64,000 nucleotides of DNA from Ascaphus truei (Eukaryota; Chordata; Amphibia; Anura; Ascaphidae). Both the position numbers and the translations under genes were made by a program. The notes under the pieces are model-generated. The model saw nothing but the letters and a program-made list of their open reading frames with translations. It did not search any database and was not told the DNA's origin. Location: positions 124,001-188,000 of the forward strand of contig WSYH01000264.1 in the NCBI GenBank assembly GCA_036426205.1. Direction: 5' to 3'. The stretch's first letter is position 1. Each line of letters opens with the position of its first letter. This document shows positions 54,761 through 64,000 of the stretch, one piece after another.

Positions 54761-57700
54761 GTCCCTCATATCATCAACATTATGTGACTCACGGTCCCAC
54801 CTATAATGTATCTCCTGTGGTTTTCCAATGAGGCATGATAGAAGCAAGTTTAGTGAGTGTATTAGCTCATCAGTGTACTGTCAAAGCCATGATCGGTGAG
54901 TCCATCATTTTCTCTTTTTAACTCGCATGTTGTTTCCATTCGTTGGATTGTTATACTAATCCAAGACTTTTCATGCAGAGATATAGGGAAACTGCAACTA
55001 CTAAAAAGTTGTATCATTTAGTGTTTGATCTGTTTTCTTGACACTACAACAAACAATCAAAATGTCTCATTTAAATTCACACACCACTGTGGCACCAATA
55101 TCTATATTTTTGTCATACTATTACTGACCCAGCTTTCAAATATTAGCACCTTCAAAAAGTAGAGCATGAATCCTTACCTGACAAACTGGAAGTTTTTTAG
55201 TAGGGAAATATATTGAGTTTATCCTACAGAGTGTGGATGTTTAAACAAATACATATTGTGTAATTTATATATATATAGATTTATTTTTCTCAATTCCCAT
55301 TCTATATCACTCACACCTTTAGAAATGGAAACATGATTCTTGTTTCCTGAACGACCCTAACAGAATTGTTAGCCCTTTTTCACATTCTTACTGTAACCAT
55401 AGTTCTCTTTGTTGGATTGATTATCCTTGGTTGTGTGAGTCCTTTAAATCTCATACTGTATTTTTTAAAATCAGGCAACTCTTCAGGTTAAAGAGATGGT
55501 GCAAACAACGTTTCCTTTGTTTTTATGTCCTCTTTAATAGCAGCACAGAAGGAAGATAATGCAGCGTCGATTTGGTGTGGGATGTTGTCGATTGAGGAGC
55601 ACCTAGGCTAGCTTAACATGTTTAACTGCTACCGATATACTGAAGGGCAGCTAATACACCAGCTTTGTTTTGAATGTTTGCCTCGTGCCATAATGGGTAA
55701 TTTTCCCGTTCTAATATTATTAAGATCGTTGTTGTGAATTTGCTCCATCAATTTTCCTTCAGAAAAGATATGTCAGCATCTCCCCTTTTCCCTATACACT
55801 AACTTTACCCCGACAAGACAAACTCATAAGTTCAACTCTTCATTATCCGATGAAACCTCTTTCGTTACCTAGGAATGAAGAAATACTGTTTTTTTTGATT
55901 CTTTGTAAATGCTAATCTGACTGAATTATAAAAATAACTTAATCTTGTATTCTTAAAATATATTTCAGTTTGTTAATATTTATCTAATGTTGCTCACTTA
56001 CTTTCTTTTTTTTTTTAAATACTTTGCTGCGTATAAATCATCTAGAAGAAAAAAAAATATTTATACTTACAACTCCGGCAATTGTTACAAACAAAGTTTG
56101 ACAAAATCAAAAAGATAAAAAAACGGCGCCTGTTACATGAACTGGAATGGAGAATGTGCAAACTAAAATCATTAGAACCTATTCATTTATTTACTGACAT
56201 AGTAACTTTTAAGTATTTATAAATTTTCTACTGTATATTTGAATGTGAAACAACCCACTTTTGTTAATACTCACACAATATCACCACGTTACTGTATTTG
56301 GGGCATAATCGTGCATTTTTTTTGTTAGCAAAAATGTAATCAAAACAGATGTTAATGTATTTTACCAAAAATAGTGGTAACGCTAAGGGTTCCATAGTTT
56401 GTATGAGTAGTGGCCAGAGATCTAGCTGCAACATATGTTTCATTAATTTGAATGGACCAATTGTTTTTCTTTGTTCCAAAGCTCATACATTAGCATTATT
56501 TTTTTTGTGAAATTTAGACTTATTACAATCTATGAAATTTGTTAGGTGGTCCATTAGAATGTCATTAAAGCTGCACTTCAAGCTGTATTTTTTTTTAAAT
56601 TATTATTTTTTTCATTCAAATTGTGCAGCAATTCAATCTACACAACGACACAAGTGAATTACTAAGTTGCTGTCGATCCGTTCTCCTATATCGATCACTA
56701 CATTTGGCTGGGTTTTCACAAAATGCATCTTGGGTAATCTTCTGCTGCACTGACAGCCAAAGTTCAGTGAGGAAGATCATTTGACCAGGCAGACCTAGAT
56801 TAAACTGTGCACATGCAGAGAGGGCAGGGCCTCAAAAAGTGATGCTGTTTTCAGAAGGGGAAGAGGATGTGACTTTGTATATTGGTTGCTATAGGAACAA
56901 AAATGCCTATTACATTAGAATACATTAAAAATGTCTTTAAAAATTGTTTTGTTTTATTTTTTTAAATGCTACAGTATTTTTCTCATAGTCATAACTTCAT
57001 AACTGATTTATTAAAAAACAAAACCATGCATGTAGAATATTGGCTTGAATTGGCAGTTTAAAACCTACTTGAATTACATTAAGTGTTTGGTGAAGAAGCA
57101 CAGAGAAGCGACAATAACAAGTTGTTTTATAACACACTTGCATTGATCTAGAACAGGAGCAGCTGGGTCACTCAAAACAAAATGTATTAGGTTCGAGTTT
57201 CAAACCTGGTTAACGAACTTGCAGCTGGCAGTGTTTTCTCATACTTTTTTTTTTATAAGACCCCATTTTTACATGGTGGGAACATGGGGTTATCCTGAGT
57301 TTAAACTCCACTGTTTTCAGCAGTCAGAACCCCCTGTCCCAAAAATTACCAGTGAAGTTTATAGGGTTAAAATCTTCCACATGGGAAAAAAATCTTGGGC
57401 CAAAAGGAAACTGCAACATCATTGGTTATGTCTTTTCATGGAATGGCCATTTAAATTCCCTTAAAAATACAGGTAACTTCATCAGTAGTTATCTCGAGAA
57501 ACACAGTCCCTGGAGCTTCAACCCTATGGTTAGCCCTGGAGTCCCAGTTTCCAATGTTGTACAAAAAAAAACAAGGGTGGATTGCTCCTTTAAAACTCAA
57601 TGAAATCAGGAAAATAATATTACCATTATAACATAAACAGCCTTATTCCTAAGGTTCCGTAGTTGTATGAAAAAACAATGTCTGTAATAAAGCTAATTAG

Positions 57701-58239
57701 GACAGTGTTAATGTCAATATTTCAGGATATGTGGATACATAAATATCCTACTGTTAGTAACTGTGGAGAAAGTATGTTTGGGTGACCAAAAGCACAGCAG
57801 TATAATGCACACAACTTTATTCTGCTGAATTAACACACAGCACAACATATTTTTAATAAAGTGATCTGACAGAACAACAACTCTGTAGACATAAACATAA
57901 ACAATTTCATATGCAAGAGAGCATCTTAATATTTTATTCTTTGTTTTGCCTCGCCTTCTATGCATAGACAACAACCCTAGCTGACATCATCAATTTGGCA
58001 TATTGCATATTATTTGAAAAAATGCATTTACAAGCCGTTAACTAAAAAGGATGATAATGTAATAATAATAAGTCGTAAATATGAAATATGTCTATGTTTT
58101 GCTGAATGAAATAGATGGTATTTGGAATAATGCATATTCATATTGAAAAAAAAAGGACATAAAAAAAAAAGCCTTTAAGATATGATGAATTAAGATACGA
58201 TAACATTTTAACTGTAACAACCTTTTATAAACATAATTA
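54761..58239. other. Low-copy intron sequence
   Basis: 3.5 kb of AT-rich sequence with scattered short homopolymers. No transposon protein, terminal repeat, exon or RNA gene was recognised. A box-B-like ggttcgagtttc at about 57191 has no convincing A box. This is the least repeat-dense part of the window. Confidence 0.55.
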
Positions 58240-58244
58240 AACTA

Positions 58245-58670
58245 ACTGGAAAGGAGTGGCTCAGTGAGTAAAGACACTGATTGACACTGAGATTGTTGCA
58301 GGGGGAGCCTGGTTCAATTCCGCGATTCCTTGACCACAGAGGAAATTAAAATGGAGTTATGACTCCAGTATTTATAAGGCATTTTAAATCTGTCCATAAT
58401 TGCCCAAAAACTCTTAAGGTCCTGGGCTTGGAATATATCTCCCCACTCACACTGGGAGGGGACAGATTTAAGATGCTATGCACAGGAGATTCATTGGATC
58501 TACCGGTGGGTTCAGTGAGTCCTTAGATATGAGCACTTTGTATATTCTGACTCCTCTCCCTTCTTTTTCCTCCAGACAGCCATATGTTCTGTCTCTGTCC
58601 CTCTGGCCTATGTGTGCTCTCCCTCCTTTCCAAGTCATTATCTGTGAGGGATGATCGCACAATACAGTTT
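58245..58670 (+). repeat. tRNA-type SINE
   Basis: Begins with a pol III promoter pair: A-box-like TGGCTCAGTGA at 58257-58267 and B-box GGTTCAATTCC at 58311-58321, spaced as in tRNA genes. The intervening sequence does not fold into a convincing cloverleaf anticodon arm, and no acceptor-stem closure is seen. The body beyond 58330 is unrelated to tRNA. The tail end is not sharply defined. Confidence 0.55.
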
Positions 58671-58699
58671 AAATCATTGTGTACACCCATATTAACTTA

Positions 58700-59895
58700 T
58701 TTGATGAGATAGGACTAATTAGAACCATTTAAATAGTCTCACGTGCATATGATGCTTAGTGTAAATGTTAGTAGTAATTTGGTCTCTATGATTTAAGGTG
58801 ATATGGGTGGGAATATATATAGATGCAATTAATTATTATATTTTTCCATCTAGAATTAGGTGGCTTCCCCAACCATATGGTATATGGCTACTGAATAATA
58901 AGATAAGCAGTCGCATTGTAATTTCACAAAGACTCAATTAGATGCTTCTTGGTGAATTTTGTACATTTTGTACTAACTATAGCAATATAAACTTATTGTT
59001 TAAATTGAGTATCAAGTCTTCTATATACATGTATTACATTTGTTGCTCATTTGCACCATCTATTTGTATGGCGCACTCCCTGCAGAGCAGTTAGCATCAT
59101 GTCATAGTTAAATTTATACACATGCAGCCAATTTTGATTAGGGCTTATCAGCTGCTATATTAACTGCTAGGTAGTGCACCATGCACTACAGCCTTTGAGA
59201 AAGTCCTCACGAGGAGACGAAACGCGTAAGGACGACGACAACAAGTGATGTCATCACTAGTGATCGGAAGTCTGGTAGGTCGGATCCCCCACTTTTTCCG
59301 TTTGCCTATGCACGGAGTGTGTGCACCCTGGTTCCTCGACTTGCAGTCAGGAGCTTACAGAACACGTTCCCCGCTGCACAGTTTGAGAAGGAGAAGGACT
59401 AACAGAGTACCAGAACAGACTGTCTATGATAATCAAGAAGGAGGTCAGGCGGGAGGAAAGATAAGGGGCGGGAAGGGACCAATTGTAGAATATAGGGTAA
59501 ATTAAGGAAAGGCGCATAAAAGGTTGAAAGGTGAAGAGCCGAAGGGTGTCGAGATGGAAGGAACGAGGTGCTAGAGGAGAAAGGAGTGGGTACTGGCGAG
59601 CAGGTGACCCAGGTCCTCAGGGAGCTCTGGGATAAGGAAAGCTCGCGACTGAGGCAGTTCATATGAAGATTCCACATGATGTGCTCGGAAAGGCTCCGCA
59701 GGTGAGGGAGCCCTATTCTAGCCCCGAGACGAAGTACGAGGTAAAGCGGTTACCCCCCCGTGACACTGTTGATGATGCAGGGATCCACGTGATGTCGCCC
59801 AAGTACTTTGTGATATGGCATCATACTACACTTAGGCTTTTTATTATACTTTTATATCACACTATGGGCGTGCGCTTTCTTCTTTTCTTATAAAC
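58700..59895 (+). mobile_element. Penelope-derived repeat with hammerhead-like motif
   Basis: The AT-rich first half leads to a hammerhead-like block at 59193-59235. GC-richer DNA follows, ending with cactatgggcgtgcgctttcttcttttc (59860-59890). A similar ending is seen at 62925-62950 (gtgtgcgcctgtttcttttctt). No domain-bearing ORF. Boundaries are approximate. Confidence 0.4.
59193..59235 (+). ncRNA. Hammerhead-like motif, degenerate core
   Basis: GAAAC-GC-GTA lies at 59219-59228. Before it is a GC-rich stem (cctc-ac-gagg with outer gtc/gac), but the first core strand reads TTGAGAA rather than CTGANGA. GCCT pairs with AGG next to the core. Likely an inactive relic. Confidence 0.35.
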
Positions 59896-59904
59896 CCCAT
59901 CCTT

Positions 59905-60290
59905 AGCTTCTCTGTACTCTAGTTTACCAACCCACACTGATGAGACCCATAAAGTTGAAACAGCTGTCTGTGGGGTGGGTTTCTGGGTATGCCACCTTAA
60001 CCCCTGGCTGTGCTCAAAACTGTCCATTGCAGCAAGCTTAAGCCTATAGAACCATGTTAAAAATGGTTTTGAAGCAAAAGTGGCACTGTGTGCTCATTTG
60101 CATGTCATTCCCAGAATCCCTTGCTGCAGTGGAAGTGCTGTGTGCTGGGTGATAATAGTGAAAGGCGGGGTTGCAGACCGCTAAGACATGCAGAGATAGC
60201 ATACAGTTGTATTTACATATGCATATTTGCTTTGCTGTGGATGGTTTTTGTCACTTTTTTTCACTCACCATAACTAACTCAGTAATTATA
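59905..60290 (+). repeat. Hammerhead/octamer repeat family, fullest copy
   Basis: Full-length relative of 13905-14235: hammerhead block, gctgtgctcaaaactgt, tgtgctcatttgcatgtcat, ccttgctgcagtggaagtgctg, ggttgcagacc, catgcagagatagc, ending in a ta tract. Non-coding. The hammerhead is best preserved here. Confidence 0.7.
59931..59974 (+). ncRNA. Hammerhead ribozyme-like motif with intact core
   Basis: Helix I: CCCACA (59931-59936) pairs fully with TGTGGG (59969-59974). Core CTGATGA is at 59937-59943. Stem II is GAC...GTT (three pairs including G-U; the sister copy at 13937 has a perfect GACC/GGTC). GAAA is at 59957-59960. Helix III is ACA-gc-TGT, followed by the classical cleavage base C59968 (GUC). 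Every invariant core base is present and no extra A follows the core. Weak stem II is the only flaw. Confidence 0.65.
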
Positions 60291-60339
60291 TATATATATA
60301 GACTATATATATATAGACTATAGAATACTAAGTGGCGCA

Positions 60340-61558
60340 ACAAAGATACAATTTACATCCAGATTATTAACAGTTGCTGCCTAATGTTCAGCTACAACTA
60401 AAATAGCATAATAGGGGAAGAGGGGGAAACATCGGCGGCAATGACTATTAAACGGTATAATAATTTGAGCATAAGTAGAATGGGGGTATGGTTTGCCAAG
60501 ATTCTAAATGAAATGAAGAGAAACAAAATATAGTGAAGTACTTTTATTAAAATATATGCGCAAAAGTAGATCGCTACTTACAAGTAGCAGATGTAAACAA
60601 GCATGTAGGATATTATAATCCTCTCGTCCTGCTGCCTGGAGTTGCTGTATGGATCCTTCACGTGGGAAAACGCAAGACGCCGTGCTTGTTCTCTTCTGCC
60701 TGCAGCCCTTCTCCGTGACTTCCTGGTTGACCTCTGTGGTCTCGCGAGACTAGGCTCACTGACGTCACTCCGCCGAGATTTTGCCGAAATTTGGATATAA
60801 TATCCAGTAATGAGCAGGGGGTTCTGCTGGCACGTGATGGTGATAGGGATGCTGAAAGTTTGTCTTAGAGCCTCCTCCCTACTAGTTTCGTCCTGGAACT
60901 AGGACTCATCTGGGAGGGAATGGTGGGGGGTACCTTGCGACATTGCGTCATCACGTTGCATCACCCTTTACGGCCGGAGAGTGCATGATGTATTATCGAG
61001 GGCCATCTCTGATACCATATTGCATGAGGATTTCGAGTGAACTGAAAGGATTAACGCTGTCGGGAGCTTTTGTTCCAGTTGATGTTGGACTGCTTACCTG
61101 TTACGAAACGTTACCTGCCTCGGTGGTGATTATATATCACATACTGCTTTATTTACACTGTGTATTGTGAGTATTTTTAATCCCCCCACATTCCCTCCCC
61201 ACATTAAATGTTACAGTGTTACACTATGGGGCGTGCAGCTCTCTGTCTTTTTGTTCTTATAGATTCTGCTTTGGAACTGTTCTCCATTTGAGAGCTGCCG
61301 TGGACCCCTGGATCCTGTACATTGTCCTTTGTCATCTTCGACTTTACCTTAGGGTTTGGACATTGCACTTGGACTATTTTCACTTATATTGTTATATTAG
61401 AGTGTATATTCTGGTTTGTAATTAATTATTTCACTATTTTATGGGACTAATAATATTTGATTTATTTCTTAGGTAGTTTGAATCAATTTGTCATTTTTAT
61501 ATATACATCTATTGTTTTATTGGCGGCTACTTTAATCACTCTTTCTTTGATATATATA
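60340..61558 (-). mobile_element. Penelope-derived repeat with hammerhead-like motif
   Basis: Non-coding; it lies between (TA)n tracts. The left end aagtggcgcaacaaagatac resembles the tagcgccaat-type ends of neighbours. The hammerhead block is at 60871-60921. The right half includes cactatggggcgtgcagctctctgtctttttg at 61222. Orientation is taken from the hammerhead. Confidence 0.4.
60871..60921 (-). ncRNA. Hammerhead-like motif with strong stem II
   Basis: The reverse complement reads CAGATGA (U4 changed to A), then a perfect five-pair stem II GTCCT-agttcc-AGGAC, then GAAAC-TA-GTA with two-pair helix III, then GGGAGGAGG against CCCTCC on the 5' side. Here the helix III loop is TA rather than GC, yet the pairing bases are kept. 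Confidence 0.48.
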
Positions 61559-61711
61559 CAGTGTTCGAACAACCTATACATTTGCTGCTCGCCCGGGCGA
61601 GTGGATTTAACCCCCGGGCGAGTAATATTGGCCCAAAGCACACGTTTGGTACTAGTGGCGAGTAGATTTTTTTGTGTGGCGAGTAGATTTTTTGGTGATT
61701 GTCAACCACTG
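61559..61711. mobile_element. Mariner-like MITE, short copy
   Basis: 153 bp, CAGTGTTCGAACAACC to ggtgattgtcaaccactg, in a TA tract. Closely similar to 54134-54297. Confidence 0.88.
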
Positions 61712-61800
61712 TATATATATATATGATATATATATATATATATATATAATATATATATTTATCTATATATATCTAATATATATATATATATAATATAAAG
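61712..61800. repeat. (TA)n tract
   Basis: Interrupted ta/tat repeats of about 85 bases. Confidence 0.95.
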
Positions 61801-62470
61801 AAGTGATTAACTAGCGCCAATCATAAAACAATAGATGTATATATAAAAATGACAAAATTGATTCAGGCGTCCCTGTGATCTTACTAGCTGCATTTCAAGC
61901 GCTGCCAACTATCCTATGCAGGAGCAGAGGACGTTGAGGCACTGATTGACTCAGTCTCCTGGTGCCAATTTGTGACAGGAGTTGGTGGTGGCTACAAGCT
62001 GTGCAGATATACCTTGCCTACCTGGGACCCCCTCACCCCCGCAGATGACTACACACAGAGATTTCTCACCCACGTATGGTTGCTTTTTTTTAATCCTGGA
62101 AGTGCATTTCATTTGGGCTGCAGTTTTTTAATAAATGTACTCTTTTGTTTAAACAGTTACATGCTATGTAGCTTGTGCTTCTGTTTGTTTTTTGTTCTTA
62201 GATTTGTAGTGGTTGGCTATACCACTTTTATCTGAAGCTGCAAAGACGCTCCCTGGATCATCAATTGGGACCTTTATCTCTCTGGATTTTTTAAGTGGAA
62301 CATTTATCTTGGATTTTATTTTTTTTCACTATCACTTTATGGTTTGTAGTTATATGTAGTTAAAAGTGTGTTGATTTTTATTGATTCCTATAATTTATTA
62401 TCATTATTCTATATATATTGTCACTATTATCCACTTGAGCGCTACTTAATTTTGTGTTGGATATATATAT
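61801..62470 (+). repeat. Non-autonomous repeat, PLE-like ends
   Basis: Bounded by TA tracts. Left tagcgccaatcataaaacaa and right cacttgagcgctacttaatttt are a short inverted pair. No domain-bearing ORF; the frame at 61972-62235 has no known motif. Confidence 0.35.
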
Positions 62471-62484
62471 ATAAATATATATAT

Positions 62485-62960
62485 TAATTGAAAGATTCAA
62501 CAGCGCCTGGGTGTGTACTAGCCCCACAGTAGACTCCTGACAGGGCGTGGCTAAGACTGAGGTGTCACTTTCCCACGGACATTACCACTGCTGTTTGAGA
62601 GACACTGCAGGCTGTGTGAGGCTAAGAAGAATTTTGGATCCTTTTCCCCCGGTGGTGCACTGATCAGAAGCAGGGACCTGAAGGTGCTGGTTCCCGGAGG
62701 GACTTCCTGTGCGGGGCACCTGACCGGAGGGACGCCACTTCCGGTTGTTCGAACCACATGGAGAACAAACAGGAGAAGGATACCATTGCTGATATCGGAC
62801 GGCAGTACTGGCTTATGAGAGCCTATCTCATACCTGCTTTTAAACCGTGTACCTTTGTGAGTGGGCATTTGACTGTTTTTATTGTTCTATAGACTAAATT
62901 GTTATACTTTAATGCACTAGGTGTGCGCCTGTTTCTTTTCTTTTCTTTTTGAAGTGAAAC
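62485..62960 (+). repeat. Repeat fragment, inverted relative at 54045-54095
   Basis: ttaattgaaagattcaacag and gtgtgtactagccccacagtagactcctgac are the reverse complement of 54046-54095. The far end has the gtgtgcgcctgtttcttttc motif. Non-coding. Confidence 0.5.
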
Positions 62961-62999
62961 TTCCTTAGTGGCACCTCATTCGTGATGGGGCAAAAAAGA

Positions 63000-63930
63000 A
63001 TTGTGGAGACAGAAATGAAACGGATGTGACGTCAGTGCTGGCAGTTGAGGCCGGGCTGTGTTCTGGCTCAGCCCGACCCCAACACTGACATCACACCCGC
63101 TCCACAAATCAGATGCGGCGGCGATAGCCGCCGGCGCCGCTCCTAATCACCCCCCCCCCCCAGCCCCACACCCCCCACACACCGTGACATATGTGGCGGC
63201 GATAGCCGCCGCTCCTAACGGCCGCTGCCATGCCGCGCAGCCTCTCTCCTCCCTACCTCTGCTTTCCTGCGTCCCGCTGACTGAGCGCCGCCGGGGTCGA
63301 GGAGAGGAGCCCAGGGATCATGGAGGGTATCCGCCGCCGCAGCTCCTAACGAGCTCTGCTCCCCCCACCCGCTGACATGCGGCGGCGGCAGCCCTCAAAA
63401 TTTAATTGCCGCCACTCCTGCTGACCTCCCTCGGCCGAGGCATGAAATCCGCAAGGACGGAAGAAACGCGTAGGGATATGTGGCAGTGAACCTACGGTGG
63501 TCGAGCAGCTCCCAGCTACCAACGTGAAGACGCAGAGACGCAGAGACGTGTGTGAAGTCCCTTCCGGGTCCCAGTGCTCCACGAGAGAGGTGAATGGCGG
63601 CCGCACGCTACAACTAAGCAGCCGCAAAGGAAAGTACAGATTCCCTTACTCTCTGGGACAACTCTCTGGAACAACGGCTGATACAGACACAAGATCCAGC
63701 ACTTCAAAGGACTTCAGTTTACACAGAGACGATCGTGGAGTCTTCAGTTGGTGCATGGGCTGGTCCCATAATATGCCTGATTTTATCAGACAAATTGTAA
63801 GTGTGCATTTGTCTTGTCCGTGATGTATTAAAATTCTTATCTGATTTTACACAAGGATCGGGCGCTTCTTTTCTCTTTTTTCTAAATAGGTGCTGTGGGA
63901 GTTCGGTGAACCCAAGAAGAAGCAGCCTGT
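63000..63930 (+). mobile_element. Penelope-derived repeat, GC-rich 5' part and hammerhead relic
   Basis: The GC-rich first part contains gcggcgatagccgcc twice (63117, 63193). A hammerhead relic lies at 63432-63475. The second half (ggagtcttcagttggtgcat, cagacaaattgtaagtgtgc, acacaaggatcgggcgctt, acccaagaagaagcagcc) is shared with 54310-54560 and 53484-53640. Confidence 0.55.
63432..63475 (+). ncRNA. Hammerhead-like motif, relic
   Basis: CATGAAATCCG lacks the leading CTG of the core. TCCG-caagga-CGGA remains as stem II, then GAAAC-GC-GTAGGG at 63463-63475. Inactive by inspection. Confidence 0.33.
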
Positions 63931-64000
63931 ACTTGTGTGATTCATTTATCCTGGACAATCTGAGGACTTAAGTATTTTTTGTGAACATTTACAATTGCTT

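Noticed and set aside
55400..56100. Next ADCY1 exon
   Set aside because: Scanned for the expected VTEEV...CRGKVSVKGKGEM continuation with a splice acceptor; not found here or elsewhere downstream.
57160..57205. Second tRNA-type SINE head
   Set aside because: Only a B-box-like ggttcgagtttc is present; no A box at proper spacing.
58245..58325. Functional tRNA gene
   Set aside because: A and B boxes are present, but no cloverleaf with anticodon arm and closed acceptor stem could be drawn, so it is a SINE head.

Overview
The window is vertebrate nuclear DNA lying inside one protein-coding gene. Two short, intact coding exons of an adenylate cyclase, best matched to ADCY1, lie on the + strand at 4826-4940 and 34104-34228. 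Both have canonical splice sites and join in phase. Almost everything else is the 29.2 kb intron between them and the downstream intron. The mix of repeats (Penelope-like elements with a GIY-YIG nuclease, chromodomain Ty3/gypsy elements, a Gmr1-like element, CR1-type LINE, Tc1/mariner and hAT-like elements) is not that of a mammal or bird. It fits an amphibian, most likely a frog; the species cannot be named from the sequence.

Layout. 0.7-1.3 kb: minus-strand myosin heavy chain tail pseudogene. 2.8-4.5 kb: hAT-like repeat with a CA-rich core. 4.8 kb: ADCY1 exon. 5.7-6.7 kb: Gmr1-like LTR remnant. 7.2-10.3 kb: two Penelope-like 3' ends in head-to-head inversion. 10.3-13.25 kb: truncated chromovirus. 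13.4-15.0 kb: MITE, hammerhead-bearing repeats and a Tc1 remnant. 15.2-21.0 kb: complete but dead Ty3/gypsy chromovirus (minus). 21.0-25.4 kb: LTR element without pol (+), inserted at the chromovirus edge. 26.4-28.45 kb: CR1-type LINE. 28.5-34.0 kb: large palindromic element. 34.1 kb: ADCY1 exon. 34.4-35.4 kb: Penelope-derived repeat. 35.4-43.85 kb: Gmr1-like retrotransposon with integrase upstream of RT and a SCAN-like gag, containing a nested solo LTR. 44-48 kb: small repeats. 48.3-50.7 kb: second, one-armed copy of the palindromic family. 50.7-64 kb: mariner-like MITEs in TA tracts, several Penelope-derived short elements, a tRNA-type SINE and low-copy intron.

Two things stand out. First, hammerhead-ribozyme-like motifs (CUGANGA, stem II, GAAAC, then a tiny helix III and GUH) recur at about a dozen places on both strands and in different repeat families. 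The best are at 9673-9734, 47637-47683 and 59931-59974. Second, the 28.5-34 kb palindrome has a centre packed with TGACGTCA and CCAAT boxes, and mirrored exon-like segments with strong splice signals. It looks like a divergent, duplicated transcription unit. One of its mini-exons is also kept in the 48-50 kb copy.

All transposon reading frames seen are broken, so apart from ADCY1 no intact protein-coding gene is claimed. Identifications rest on reading translations and motifs by eye; no database search was run.
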